NCBI GenBank assembly: GCA_031769625.1
Contig: JAUIMM010001030.1
Span: 349,501 to 413,500, forward strand
Length of the DNA: 64,000 nt
Source: Taudactylus pleione
Lineage: Eukaryota; Chordata; Amphibia; Anura; Myobatrachidae
Direction of reading: 5' to 3'
The first letter of the stretch is position 1. Every line of letters begins with the position of its first letter. The notes beneath the pieces are model-generated. The model did no database searches. It had not been told where the DNA came from and was given only the letters and a program-made list of their open reading frames with translations. Shown one piece after another: positions 23,155-34,846 of this stretch. Made by a program: the position numbers and the translations under genes.

Positions 23155-24190
23155 TGGGGGGGAAATTCGATTGTTTTGTGTGCCTGTAGCTCCCGTCTGA
23201 CGTGACGGGGAGCTATTCAATTGTTTTGGGATACCTATCACTTATCGCAAATTTTTGCTCACACCACCTGTCAAAATAAGGGCTTTTGGGCGTCTTAACT
23301 GCACCACACTCAGCAGTTTGCACGGGAAAAGACGATGTATACTGCTAATCTGAATGCATTTGGGCACGAGAATGTGGCACTCACACCAGCGAAGGCTGGG
23401 CACCCAAACAATTGAATAGCAGTCTGAAATCTATGTACAGACGCCAAGCCCCGCTTCTCTCTGTATGCCTATGTTCTCCCCTGTCTGCTTTCTGTATACT
23501 GCTAATACGAATGCATTTGGGTACGAGAATGCAGCACTAACAACCAGCAAAGGCTGGGCACTCAAAAAATTGAAGAGCTACCGTCATTTTAGACAGGAGC
23601 TACGGGCGAGAGAAAACAATTTAACTTCCCCTAATACATCCAATCCCCACCCAAACACACAGTGGGATTTATTATTTGTATTATCATCATAATTTATTTA
23701 TATGGCACCACAAGGGATCTGCAATGCCTTACAAAGTACATAAACAGTATGAACAAAATAAAAAAAGTTACTTACTTTACAAAACATTGCAAGACATGGA
23801 CATGATTTATAAAAGTTGCTGCATCAGCAATCATAGTAGGTATTCAATTGTCTTATCGCACACAATCTCCCATCAAAAGTGACGGGAGATCAGGGTTTGA
23901 TATTCAATTGTTTTTGGGTGCCTATGTCTTTTCATACATGTCATGCCCAAATAGACTGGGTTTAGCCACGTAAAATGGCTAAACCTGTCTAAAGTCTTGG
24001 TTAGCGCACCCAAACAGCAGTTTGGTCACTCAAAACCAGGACCTTTTGCACATTTCTGCTCGCTGCCTCAGGAGGGTGCGGGCAGAAACGTGTCTACCTG
24101 CGGCATTCATGCCCCTAACAGAGTAACAATTGAATTGCTCTGACGCCCATTAGTAACATCAACAGGGGAAAACAAGTGAATTGCCCCCAA
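23155..24190. repeat. 'gggggaattcgattg' inverted-end repeat cluster
   Basis: It opens ggggggaaattcgattgttt and closes gtgaattgcccccaa. An 84-bp block (tatactgctaatctgaatgc ... ggctgggcacccaaacaatt) at 23337-23420 is repeated in direct orientation at 23496-23580. At 23680-23760 a minus-strand LINE-like tail (atcatcataatttatttata) interrupts. It is probably two or three elements. Confidence 0.5.
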
Positions 24191-24682
24191 AACACCCATA
24201 TAAACAGCAGGGCAGCCGAACCCATAGGTTTGGTGCAGTTGCAGGAAGTGGGGAGGAGAGATGGAGTAATGCCGGGTTCACACTACTCGACGTGTGTACC
24301 CAGTCAACACGATTAACTACATATCATGCGGTTGTTTGACACTGCATATGTCGTTCACCAGTCACATACACAAGCATGGGGTCGTTTATTAAATTGACAG
24401 ATTGAGCAGCATGTAGGCTGGTTCGTTTGATGAACAAACGATGCCACGAGAGCGTGCATGTCGCTCATAATGGGTACACACTTGCCGATGTGGACGATAT
24501 GTCAACAGGATCTGCTGGATTGGGCGACATATTGTCCAGTGCGTACCCAGGCAGCTTTAGTGATGGAAGGAAGAGCACATGAGGGAAGGAGGCCCTGATC
24601 GTTAAAGCTACATTTCTAAAGGGGAGGGACTGGTAGAAAGTGGGCACTTTCCTATAGACATGAACTGTATATTTACTAAAAC

Positions 24683-24684
<2 letters not shown>
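24191..24684. other. no gene; weak 'gggttcacact' MITE traces
   Basis: gccgggttcacactac near 24282 and gggtacacacttgcc near 24474 resemble ends of the MITEs at 27330 and 28431, but no complete element was delimited. Confidence 0.35.

Positions 24685-24735
<51 letters not shown>
24685..24735. repeat. (GT)n microsatellite
   Basis: About 25 uninterrupted GT units. Confidence 0.95.
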
Positions 24736-24737
<2 letters not shown>

Positions 24738-25058
24738 TGAACCGGATTTTTGCTTACACAAGTATATTTTTAGTACTGTGATGACACTGGACATGTTTAC
24801 ATGTGTGTGAACACACATGAGCTAGGGGGGGGTGTGTATATATGAATGTATGTATACAAATAAGCTGGGAGTATATATGAGAGTAACGTACACATGACAT
24901 GAGCTATGCGTTTATGAATGTATACGTATGTAAGTATGCGTACATATATGAGCTGGGTGGGTGTATGTTGATTTTATATAGACATGAGCTAGGGATGTGT
25001 ATATATGTGTAGTGTACACACACGAGCTAGGTGTAATAGTGACGGTCCTATCACTCAC

Positions 25059-25510
25059 CAGCTGGGTACCGGTGCAGGCAGGTAACGTGTATGACTCCCG
25101 TTTCTGCGGCCCCGGGTAGGTAGCTGCTATTGCGGGTAGGAAGCTGACATTCCAGGGCACGGGGCGGTAGTCAGTGAACGAGCATGCGGGTGAGGCGGGA
25201 GTGAGGCTGAGACTGTCTCTGACGCGGCTCCTCCCTTCCTATCAGTTTCGTTTCCAGTTACTGCTGCTGCGAGTGTGGAATGGAATCGCTTCACTTTCGT
25301 CTTCTTCCCAGTTCCACTTCCTCCTGTCTCCTCCTCAGCAGCACACACCCGCCCCCAACACGTGTACCCGGCGTCACCCGGCCCCGCCGCTACTGCCCGG
25401 CCCCTAGGTCTGGATCACCGACCGAGTCTGTCAGTGGCGCTGTGCACTTCAGGCAGCAGCACACACACATATCACCGCGGACACTGACCGGGTGCTCTGT
25501 AGGTATATAG
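25059..25510 (-). promoter_or_regulatory. TDRD7: CpG-rich segment, putative TDRD7 promoter and 5'UTR exon
   Basis: The segment is far richer in G, C and CpG than the surrounding DNA and shows no transposon ends. On the minus strand it ends CAGCTG|GTGAGTGA (GT at 25058-25057), a strong splice donor. It lies upstream of the TDRD7 coding exon, whose acceptor directly precedes the ATG by five bases; such a start exon requires a separate 5'UTR exon. No transcription start can be fixed. A plus-strand donor-like CTGTAG|GTATAT at 25496-25507 leaves a divergent transcript possible. The link to TDRD7 is inference from position and splice compatibility. Confidence 0.45.
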
Positions 25511-25984
25511 TGCTGCAGCAGCACACGGTGTAATATTGCAGGATATTATAGAGCACAGGGCGGGTTTTACACTACCATATGAAAGCTATATATAATATTC
25601 TTTATGTGAATGGACCTTAGATTATTGTTTGTTGGTGACACGTGTGTATGTCATTCTAGAATTTATGAGCACGTTAAATTAGTACTTTCTAGAGGTAAAA
25701 GAGGTCCTGGAGCTTCAAATAGAGGCTCATAACTATGTTGAGATCAAAATACTTTTGTGTGGCGAGTCGACTGCTACATGAAATGAACTAGTCGTTGATT
25801 GTAATTTTTTTACTGAAATCTATTTTTCATTATTTACAGGCATAAACATGACTTTACTGTGCGTACATTTACTAAAAGTTGGCAGCCACTACTCAAAGGA
25901 AGCTTTGCTATTTTAAATTAACAATAAGGAGGTACATAAATTCTTACGTATAATACATAAGGTTCACTTTGCAAGTGTCCAAAC
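25511..25984. other. no gene recognised
   Basis: Short, unremarkable frames only. Confidence 0.35.
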
Positions 25985-26700
25985 TCTGAGGTTCTCAAAC
26001 TCGATCAGGAACCCACACAGGTCACGTTTTCCAGGTGACCCAGTAGGTGCATATGTGTACTCATTACTTACTGACACATCTTAAAAGATCCACAGGTGGA
26101 GCTAATATCTCACATGTGATTCTGGGGTAGATGTATGATAGCGGCACTTAACGTGCCGCTATAACGCTTCCTGTGTCGCCTCTGCCAAGGCAAAGCAGGA
26201 AGCACTACCGATGAGATGTATCTCATCTGCTGGACAGGTGGAGCGTTAACTACCCCTCCGGCGCTAACTGCTAGAGACCACAGCGTGTCAGCCTAATGCT
26301 GACGCGCTGTGTGTCAGTCCCAGCCAGCTCCACTGAGCATGCGCAGGATCTCGCAAGTATTGCAAGATCCCCGCGTGGAGCCGGCAGTCGCCACAGCAGG
26401 GACAGCGCTGTCCCTGCTGTGGGGATAGGCTAGCGCCAGGCTGTAGCTGTCAATAACGACAGCTGCAGCCGACCGAACGGTCAGGCAATATGACCATAGC
26501 AGCGCTGATAATGACAGGGGCACATAGCACCCCTGTCATTTACCACCCAGACCCCCAATCATACATCGGGGAGAAGCAGTATCAGCGCACATAACGTGCG
26601 CTGATACCGCTTCTGGGCTTCATACATCTCCCCCTCTGTGAGGAGACGTACAAAACATGCACTGTTTGGGGTCCTGAGGACCGAGTTTGAGAACCTGTGG
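25985..26700. mobile_element. hAT-like element 'ggttctcaaactcg'
   Basis: The left end tgaggttctcaaactcgatc is inverted at the right as cgagtttgagaacctgtgg. It also carries tgcatgttttgtacgtctcc (inverted, 26640-26660), which I associate with a frog hAT-type family. An 8-bp duplication was not convincingly found. Another element (26128-26632) sits inside. Confidence 0.6.
26128..26632. mobile_element. nested element 'ggggtagatgtatgat'
   Basis: The left end ggggtagatgtatgatagcg is inverted at the right as cttcatacatctcccc. Internal inverted repeats include agcggcac/gtgccgct and gacagcgctgtccc. It lies wholly inside the 25985-26700 element. Confidence 0.65.
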
Positions 26701-26724
26701 TCTAATCACACAAGCAGAGTCTAA

Positions 26725-27042
26725 TGCTGGGCATCCGCTATACAATTTTCAGTCAGATATCTGTCCAATCTGGCTGGTTGGAATGAAAACCTGGTAATGT
26801 ATGGGAGCAAATGACAATCGTCCATTTGCCCACAAACACTTGAAAATAGCCAAAAATGCTTGTTCAGACAAATTAATTAAAACACACAAATTTAACCAAT
26901 TGGAACAATTTTTTTTTCCTTTTTTCAGTATTTAAAACCATATGATCGACTGTCATTTTCTCCCATACATTACCAGGTTTTCATTCCAACCAGCCAGTAT
27001 GTACAGATATCTGACAGAAAATTGTATAGTGGATGCCCAGCT
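26725..27042. mobile_element. Harbinger-type MITE, 318 bp
   Basis: TGCTGGGCATCCGCTATACA and the inverse of its partner GGATGCCCAGCT are the ends. The flanks are TAA (26722-26724) and TTA (27043-27045). The interior ggttggaatgaaaacctggt is inverted at 26975-26994. Confidence 0.8.
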
Positions 27043-27045
27043 TTA

Positions 27046-27223
27046 GACCGGGTACACAGTAGACAATATATCGTCTGATCGGGCAGATTGGCCAGTGTAC
27101 TCACTATGTTACTGATGATGCGCGCTCCCGCGCGTCAGCGACATCGCATACAGGTCCGACGGAAGATATCGTCAGCAAGGGTCATGCTGCACTGGGTACA
27201 CATCATTTGGTGTGTACCTAGCT
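27046..27223. mobile_element. short MITE abutting the previous one
   Basis: GACCGGGTACACAGTAGACA starts right after the TTA of the preceding copy and the inverse, ttggtgtgtacctagct, ends near 27223. Same terminal family; internally deleted. Confidence 0.65.
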
Positions 27224-27329
27224 TGAGGCAGGCCACTGGCCCTCTGGTTCAAGGATTTATATACAGCAGTACACCAATAGGGTAATGGTATTGCTGCCAC
27301 CACATGCTGGCAGAGGCTTTAGCTAGTTA

Positions 27330-27623
27330 AGCTGGGTACACACTATACAATGTATTGTACGATATATTCTGACGCGATCACAACAATATATCGTACACAT
27401 CGTATAGTGTGTATGCCTGATCATTTGTTCACCACATCATCCCATCTGCTGTTCTGCACAGAAGTTGGGACTATGCAATGAACAAATGCGGTGCTGTTAC
27501 ATGCAGATTGCAACGACACATAATGCAAGCATACACTGGATGGTATCGTGTGTGCGGCGCACGCAAAGTATCATTGCATTGTCATATGGCTGGGTCGCAC
27601 CATTGTATGATGTGTACCCATCT
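27330..27623. mobile_element. Harbinger-type MITE, 294 bp
   Basis: AGCTGGGTACACACTATACA and the inverse of CATTGTATGATGTGTACCCA are the ends, with identical TTA at 27327-27329 and 27624-27626. Confidence 0.85.
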
Positions 27624-27626
27624 TTA

Positions 27627-28398
27627 GACTATTAAGCTTTACATGGACATACAGGGACAAGTGCAGGAAAAGGGTATTGGGTTATAGAAAACTTAAGCTG
27701 AAAATAGGATACAATCCATAAAGTTCGATTAGCAGGCATACTCCAAAACAATGGGTGAATAGGAATATCGGGGAAATCATTTGATTATCTATGATATTGT
27801 TTGAATAGGTAATTCCATTATCTAGAAAAGTGAGTAACCAATCTAGTCATTTTTCCATTAGTAGGGGGGTGGGAGGGAATTGGCCCCAGAATGTCTGGGA
27901 AAGGACCAGGAAAGTGTAATTTTTCCATCTGATAAACACTAAACCCAGCAGGTTTCCAGTTGTCTTATCCTTTCTTCCAATTTTTATGACTCCCTTGGCC
28001 TTTATCCCTTACTGATACACAGGCTGAGAACAGCCTCAATGAAATGTACAGGGTTTTGTTTTTTTTAAATAGAGTTTTTTTGAGATCTTTCATTCTTAAG
28101 ATAGCAAATGTTCAAGGGAAAGGATACAAAATTAAAAGGGGGAAAGAAGGACAAGGAGCACTAACAGATAGAACAGGGGGAAACAGTATAATTCGAATGA
28201 CAAAGCAGTTGAAAATCCCGAGAACACATACTGTATGTCAATAACAAGATCAGTATAAGGAGATTAGGAAGGAAGAAGAGGAAATGTTAGTACAGGGAAA
28301 TGTGGGAAAACTATAAGGAGAGCTGGAATTTTCAAAAGCACTAATAATAAATCTGAAATGTACTCAGAAACTTAATAACCTGCAGGGGTGTTAAGTTC
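27627..28398. other. no gene recognised
   Basis: A/G-rich from about 28110. Frames are short and lack known motifs. Confidence 0.35.
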
Positions 28399-28430
28399 AA
28401 ATTGGGCGATTCAATTACCTATGGGACTTA

Positions 28431-28806
28431 AGCTGGGTACACACTGGCAGATATATTGGCCGATCAATTGATCGGCCAATATATCGTATGCCCGTCGGTC
28501 AGTGTATACTAGTGATATGTCTGTGAACGACGTCGCTCACAGACATATCGCGTCGCCTGTGCTGCACAGCCGATGGACAGATATATCTGCAGACATTTCT
28601 ATTCTTTGGCAAGTGTGTATGGGCGATCAGCCGATCACCTGTACATATGCAGCCGTGAGGAGGGGGTCGCGACACACCCCCCCGCCAGCGGGACCCGCGG
28701 CTGCCTGGAAGATGATGGTCGTTCAGTGTATATGAACGAACATCATTTACAGATATATCTGTAGATCACTAGATCTGCAGATATATCTGCACAGTGTATA
28801 CCCACT
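28431..28806. mobile_element. strongly palindromic MITE, 376 bp
   Basis: AGCTGGGTACACACTGGCAG and the inverse end GTGTATACCCACT are flanked by identical TTA (28428-28430, 28807-28809). Self-complementary blocks such as agatctgcagatatatctgc and ccgatcaattgatcgg fill both halves. It is inserted in a 'gcgattcaattacc' repeat (28404-28930) that itself ends in a hairpin, actagcccc...ggggctagt. Confidence 0.85.
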
Positions 28807-29942
28807 TTAACTGCGTGGTTTTAGTTTCTGGGTTAAGTGTTTGGAGCTGTTCAATTACTACATGCGACTAGCCCCGAGGGTGAACTTAATGCAGATTTCT
28901 GCTTGCTCTGTCCTGAGGTGCAAACAAATCTGCATTAGCCGGGGCTAGTCACATTGTTACTGTGGGCGGTAAATGCATAGCTCTGGGTTAATACGGTCGC
29001 CTATACTAGTTTGATCTGTGTCAGGACCCTTGGGTGTAGTTGAAGCGGATTGAAAGCTGAAACTAGGGGGGGCGATACAATTGTTTTATCATGCCAAAGC
29101 TCCAATCTAAAATGACAGGAGATCAGGTGGCAATATTCAATTTTTATGAGCGACAATGCCTTTTTGTGCAACTCGCACCCAAAGCATATCGTGCCCAACG
29201 AGTTAAACGCATCTCATGTCCTGGTTAGTGAACCCAATCAGCAACTTAGGCGCCCAAATCTAGGACTTATCGCCATCGTCATCTTCCAGCATAGAACGTG
29301 ACAGTGCATTAGCCTTGTGATTTCTGGAACCAGAACAGAATGTGATGTGGATGTCAAACCTTGAAAAGAACAGTGCCCATCAGGTCTGATGAGGATTCAT
29401 ACACTATGTACTTTTTAGATAAAATAACTTCTTATGTATCAGTATAAATGGTTACAGGATAATGATCTCCTTCTAACAGGTATCTCCGTTCTTCTAGTGG
29501 CAATTTGATAGATAGCAACTTCTCATCCCCTATGGCATAATTTTGTTCTGCTGGCAGGAATATTTGGAAAAAAAAGCCACAAGGATGCCATTGTTCATAG
29601 TCAGATTTTTGAGAGAGTACAGTTCCTACCCAAAGCATGAAGCATTAACTTCCAAATAGAACAGACTGGATATGTTGGGTTGCCTGAGGATAAGGGCGGA
29701 GATTAAAGCTTGTTTTATCTTCTGGAAGGCTAATTAAGCCTCTTCACTTGGTGGGATAAACTCCTTTTTCAGGCCAGAGCCATGAGTAGAGCGAGCAGAG
29801 TAATCCTTGATGAATTTCCTGTAGTAATTAGCAAATCCCAAAAATCGTTGCACTGCTCTTAAGGTAGAAGGCTGTGGTCAATCAATAGCTAGTACTTTTT
29901 CGTGGTCCATGCGAAGACCTGTCCCAGTAAGGCACAAATGAA

Positions 29943-30483
29943 GGGCCCGATTCATTACCAATTGCAATTATGCACGCAATCAGCTAATTGTTGCGTTCTG
30001 CGAATGCATAAGCATCGCTTTGCATGTGCGCGAAGACTCCACTGCGATTGGGACTGCGATCGCAGTGACTACGCAGTACCATTGTAGAGTGATTGACATG
30101 AAGCACTATTTAGGGGTGGTAACGGTGGTTGTCATCCAAACGCAGGCGTGCCAGTGCGTTTGAATGCCATTAGGTGCGTGCATAAATTATTCACTGCGAT
30201 GCCATACACAGCTTGGGCTTTCACTGCGTGTGATGAAGTTAGCAATTTCTTAGTAAGGTCATACCTTGTGCAGGTGTGCGTGAGGCTGCAATGGTACTCT
30301 ATGTTACAGATGGTTTTGCAGACTTGCTAAGTATTATGGATGTGTGTAAGGTAAGGTAAAGTGGGCATTCTTATGTTTGGCTGTGTATGGCATTGCGATT
30401 GCAATCATTAACATTTCTTTGCAGTGAGACTGCATGCGTAATCGCTATTGCGATCGCAATAGCGATCATTACTGAATCATTTC
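29943..30483. mobile_element. Harbinger-type element, about 540 bp
   Basis: GGGCCCGATTCATTACCAAT at the left, and attactgaatcatttcc at the right, are inverse. The interior is rich in self-complementary gcgatcgc/gcaatcgca blocks. It lies inside the Gypsy pol; tga beside both ends may be the target duplication. Confidence 0.7.
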
Positions 30484-30577
30484 CTGAGTCCCTTTCAAAA
30501 GTGCATTTTTTAAATTTGCAAAACAATTGGTTCTTCCAGGGGCAAAGAAGCACTACTTTTACATGAGCACGATGTGA

Positions 30578-30715
30578 CTCTTGCGAGCAGGGCCTTCCTA
30601 CCTATATATCTGTCTGTCATTACCCAGTTTTGTTCTATTAATGTTTACAATTGTAAAGCGCAACGGAATATGTTGCGCTATATAAGAAACTGTTAATAAA
30701 TAATAAAGATAAGGA
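30578..30715 (+). mobile_element. LINE (L2/CR1-like) or SINE 3' tail
   Basis: The segment ...acaattgtaaagcgcaacggaatatgttgcgctatataagaa... followed by taataaataataa is the common 3' end of L2/CR1-type LINEs and derived SINEs in fish and frogs. It is 5' truncated, as usual, and interrupts the Gypsy pol. Confidence 0.65.
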
Positions 30716-31441
30716 TATCATCCAAATATACTGAGTATTAGAATAGATCTTGGAATATCTCATTAACAAGGTTCTGAAATACCGCTGGGGCATTACTTAG
30801 AACAAAGGGCATGACAAGATATTCGTTGTGTCTGTCTCTGGTATTAAAGGCAGTTTTCCATTGATCTCCTTGCCTGATCCGAATTAAATTATGTTGTATT
30901 TCCCCCGGAGGTCAAGTTTAGAAAATATAGTAGCTCCCTTCCATCAAACAAAAAGTTCTGTGAGTAAAGGCAGAGTTTAACGGTTTTTGATGACAATGTT
31001 GTTGAGCCACTGTATCAATACATGGGTGTAAGCTTCCATCTTTTTTTTTTTTAGAAAGAAAAGTTGGCAGGTGAAGATGATGGTCGAATTAACCCTCTCT
31101 CCAAGTTTTTCTTGATGTAATTGGACATGGCTTGTGTCTCAGGGACAGAAAACAGATAGACTCTGCCACGTGGTGGTGTCTTGCCCAGAATAAGGTCTAT
31201 AGCGCAGTCCTATTCACCATGGGGAGGTAAGGTTTCAGCGGCCTGTTTACTAAAGACATCTAAAAAGTCTCTGTATGGAGGAGGCACTGCTGGAACTTCA
31301 GTGTGGTAAAGCGCATTGCAAAACTGTATTAGAACAAGATGTTCAAAACTGAATCAAGTACTGTCCTATAGTTCGATGTCCCTGTCATAGCCGCATGATA
31401 CCAGATGCGGTTCAAGAAGATGTTCCTGGTTCGTCAAATAT

Positions 31442-31864
31442 TCACCTGAAAATTGACAGGAATTTAGGAAGGTCAGATGGGATTCGGTCAAACCTTTCCC
31501 AGAGAGATGAGGCCCTTAGCCAGGCATGCCCAGTCAGTAATGATATAATATAGGTTTTCTTGGTTTGTGCTGAAGGGAAATTATAGGGCTCAAGCTCACA
31601 GTGTATGCTACACTGATTAAGGAATGTTAGGGTTTCCATCGTATTTTGCCAGTGTTGGTAGGAGCAGTCTAAACGGAGGAGATGGTGAACCCAACGTAAT
31701 GATGGACGGGTAAAGGATGTTTTTAGTGTGGACAGATCTTGCAGAAATCTCATAACCTGCCTTTGATTAGTTTCTTGTTTTTTTATATAATTAGAATCTG
31801 GACTGTGTCTTCCTTTGGGTATCATCCACTCTCGGATCCATTTGGGGCCAGAACAAACTATCAC
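31442..31864 (-). pseudogene. Gypsy gag pseudogene
   Basis: FLNQCSIHCELEPYNFPSA and TYIISLLTGHAW match the capsid-like segment of the 35868-36611 gag (FLNQCEIHFELQAASFPTS, VISLLTGQALDW). The downstream half, including any zinc knuckle, is deleted and the sequence jumps to pol. Confidence 0.8.
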
Positions 31865-33560
31865 AATCGCCTGTATTAGTTTGAGCCATGTCGGTACCCT
31901 TGAGTCTAGTTGAAGCAGGTTGAAAGCTGAAAATAGTAGTTTTATTGAAACTTCTGCTCATCTACTAGAACCCAGGACCAGAGGAACACTGAGAATAGTG
32001 AATGACCCTGGAACCAGAGACTGGACTGGAATCAGGGACTGGAATCCACCAGAATGAGACCCTGGAACCGATCATAGTGAACTCCTGAGCCCCAGAAACT
32101 AAAGGTTGGCACCCACTACTGGGAACTCAGGGAACGGATAACTAGAGACTCAGAACTAAAATAAAACTAGACTGAAATAAAGAAATCAGTACTGAGACTA
32201 GCAGTAGAGAGCATCTGATGATACCTAGTTCCAAACCCCACTTACTAGCACAGAACCGGAAGTGGAACCTGAAACTCACCACTAGCCCCAGATAATCAGA
32301 ACTCAGAGACCAAACTCCTACACCTAGAGTATGTTAACAGGTGGACCGATATGTGGGTAGTAGCAAAACAGGCTAGAAGGAAGCAGAGTACTTCTGAGGA
32401 CAGATGCTGGATGGTAAAGCTGAGTCCTTGCTGGAGAGAATTCTGGGATGGAATGAAGAATTCTTTGCAGCTGGTAGACTTGCTGGAGCACCAGTGGAAT
32501 CCCAGATGACAGAAGCGCTGGGAGTGCTTGCAGGTAAACAAGGGTACTAGCAACCCTTGCAGGAACACAAGCATACTTGCAGGTGCACACAAGTACTTGC
32601 AGATGATAGGAGTTCTTCCAGGATAACGAGAGTAACTTGTAGGTTATCCAGAGTCCTTGCAGTTGTACATAGAAACAGCATAAACAGCTGGAGCCAGGGA
32701 GAATCCTGTCAGTTATTCTGGCAATGGGTAACTCAGAGTTAGTTTAAATAGGGTGCTCTCTCCCTCTCCATTGGTAGCCAAGGTCATGTGAGCATAGCTC
32801 CTGAGATCTGACTGGAAGGAAGTGTTCACGTGCCTAAGGCCCTGATTCAGAGCCGCTCGTAAGCGGCTGCTCGTTCGCTCCGAGCGATGTTCGCACATCT
32901 ACGCATGCGTATGGGTTGTAATACGCATGCGCGAACCAGTCAGTGCGGTCGGAAATCGTGTGCTCGCAAAATAGCGAATGCCTGCTAATTTGAGTGACAG
33001 GATGAGGCGTTTGTGGGTGGTAACAGGGGAAGGTGCTTGAAAACGGGGAGTGGAGATCCGAACACAGGCGTGCCAAATGGTCAAAACGGGTGTTTTAAGG
33101 GTGTGCATAATTAACAAAGCAGCGTCATTGACCACATCACTTGGTTGTCTTTTAGTCTGAGCTGCTCGCATGATTGCGGTTGGAATATGCTACCACAAGA
33201 ATAGCGAGCAGTTCATACGCCGTTCGATTTACTCGATTAATCTAATAAATAGCGGAGATGACGTATGAATCGAGCGGCCAGGGGGCGTTTTTTTCAAAAT
33301 AGCGAGCGCATGTTTCGTTCGCTCATTCAGACATATAGGCGTCAACAGACCGCAAAGAGCGAGCACTTAATTTAAATATTTGGCACCTTTTTCAGAACGA
33401 CCGTCCGCAAATAGCGTCCAGCTCTGAATCAGGCCCTAAGTTCAATATGGCCACATCCATGCAGTCAGGAAGTTTGTTAATAATGTAGATGCTGATGGAC
33501 AGTAATGGCGGCAGCAGCCAGTAAAAGCGCACAACACCATGATAGAGCCCAGGTGACTTC
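31863..33560 (-). repeat. Gypsy 5' LTR (minus), with imperfect tandem repeats
   Basis: The inner edge is tatcacaatcgcc at 31859-31871, followed on the minus strand by gtttgttctggccc, which parallels gtttgtactggcccc after the LTR at 35852. 32520-32660 holds repeated gtacttgcaggt/acacaag units and 31970-32200 repeated actggaat/ccagagact units. A MITE occupies 32838-33436. The outer edge, near 33560, was placed where DIRS sequence begins. Confidence 0.6.
32838..33436. mobile_element. Harbinger-type element, 599 bp, TAA-flanked
   Basis: GGCCCTGATTCAGAGC and the inverse of GGGCCTGATTCAGAGC are the ends, flanked by TAA at 32835-32837 and 33437-33439. The interior has repeated gcgagc/gctcgc blocks. 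No transposase. It lies in the Gypsy LTR and is the best-preserved copy of this family in the window. Confidence 0.88.
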
Positions 33561-34544
33561 CATGCAATCCTCCATTTCTTCTTCAGGGTCCACAGGGATA
33601 CCATGGGGATATTATGGTTGGAGACCAGGCACCAAACAGTTAAAGCTTCAGCTCCCAGGATGCCTCGTATCCTCCTCCATATATACCCCACTCCAAGCCA
33701 TAGGACTTCAGTTGTTTGTTTGGTGCGGCAGGATCAAGACACACCTTTGTTTTATTTTATGTTTTTTAGTTGGCTGTACTAAGCATTTGAATTAAGACAC
33801 ATATACTGCGACTCCATCTAACTCTGCTGGCAGTAACTGGGCTAGTGATTACAGCGGGTCGCGGCTAAGGTTGCTAGCCGCAATGCTGCGACCTAGACTG
33901 CAACCGGAAGCACAGAGATGTCAGGTAAGGTGATTTCTCGCTTTGGGGAATTGTGCGCGGCAGTCCTTGCTTCTGGGGTCAGAGACGCACCAGTAGCCGC
34001 TGCTGTCAGGGCCCGGGATTGTCCACATCTTCACTACACCACCGGGGTTTTATCGTCTGACACCGGAGATCGGCAGCAGACGCTTCTGCCACGACGCCAG
34101 CTGGTTAACGCAGCTTAGGGGAGGTAGGCGTTCCCCCTGCAGCTTCTTTCCCGATCCAGATGCAGTCCCTATGAAGGGTTTTGCGCATCTGGGTTGGTCT
34201 GCCTACCCTCCACGTGTATATGAGATGCTCACGGTCCACGTTCAGTGCGCCCTGTAGCTGTTGGTCTCAGGAGGGTCTGGGTCAGTCTCTTTGTATACCT
34301 ATCCCTTGGTTAAGGTATATAGTGCTCTATATCCTACCATTCCTTTGTGTCTGTGTAGTTGATTAGAGTTGATTGTAATTTTATTACATATGCATTGTAT
34401 GTGACTTTTGCTAGCTGCTGTTTTTGCACTGTCTTTTACTTCTGTCTGTCTATTATAAATATCACTATTCTCTCCATCCTCTTACTTTCATTTAGATTTT
34501 GTGAAGGCTGTCACATAACTTTGCAATTATTGCCTTTACTGAAC

Positions 34545-34846
34545 ATGTCAAAAGAAAAAGTGACACATCAGGGGGAGCTCTCTGTGCTGGTTTCATGTAA
34601 ATCATGTATGGCTTATTTGTCACCTCAGGACATTAAGGATGGTTTGTGTGTTGTCTGTCATAAAGAGCCGCCTAACCAGTCCAGTTTACCTGTTCCTGGA
34701 TAAGAGCCTTCGTCGATAGCCTCTTTGTCCCATGTAATGAAGCAGTTTTTGGATCATATGGCTGCTACCACTATGCCTCCTTGGATGGGGTGTCTACAGC
34801 ATGCCATGTTTGCACCTCCTATGCATTTTTCCTGGAAGGATGTTGA
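34545..34846 (+). pseudogene. DIRS gag N-terminal part
   Basis: ATG at 34545 opens MSKEKVTHQGELSVLVSCKS. A CxxC-x13-CxxC pair (SCKSC...CVVCHKEPP) suggests a small zinc-binding motif. A TAA at 34701 interrupts; the same frame then continues MKQFLDHMAATTMPPWM to the Gypsy insertion point. The counterpart in the minus copy confirms the reading. Confidence 0.75.

Larger units (their letters stand above)
29275..31240 (-). pseudogene. Gypsy pol pseudogene (RT, RNase H)
   Basis: 31240-30720 reads minus-strand FSKQAAETLPPHGE-like, then GKTPPRGRVYLFSV and LERGLIRPSSSPA, the conserved start of Gypsy RT. After nested insertions, 29930-29740 gives the thumb ([19 protein letters not shown]). 29638-29432 gives RNase H (FLPAEQNYAIGDEKLLSIKL, then LEERRYLLEGDHYPVTIYTD). 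Stops and frameshifts throughout. The catalytic YxDD box is not identifiable. Confidence 0.8.
28988..33560 (-). mobile_element. Ty3/Gypsy chromovirus-type retrotransposon, minus strand, decayed
   Basis: From right to left it shows a 5' LTR region (33560-31863), gag (31864-31442), a large deletion, RT (31240-30720), RT thumb and RNase H (29930-29275), and a scrap of 3' LTR (29064-28988). That scrap matches the LTR edge at 31863-31935 (ttgaaagctgaaaatag versus ttgaaagctgaaactag). Two Harbinger-type elements and a LINE tail interrupt it. Protease, zinc knuckle and integrase are missing. It is related to, but distinct from, the Gypsy copies at 34.8-42.8 kb. Confidence 0.8.

Noticed and set aside
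24465..24818. 117-codon minus-strand frame with a His-Thr run
   Set aside because: The run is the (GT)n microsatellite; the rest has no recognisable domain.
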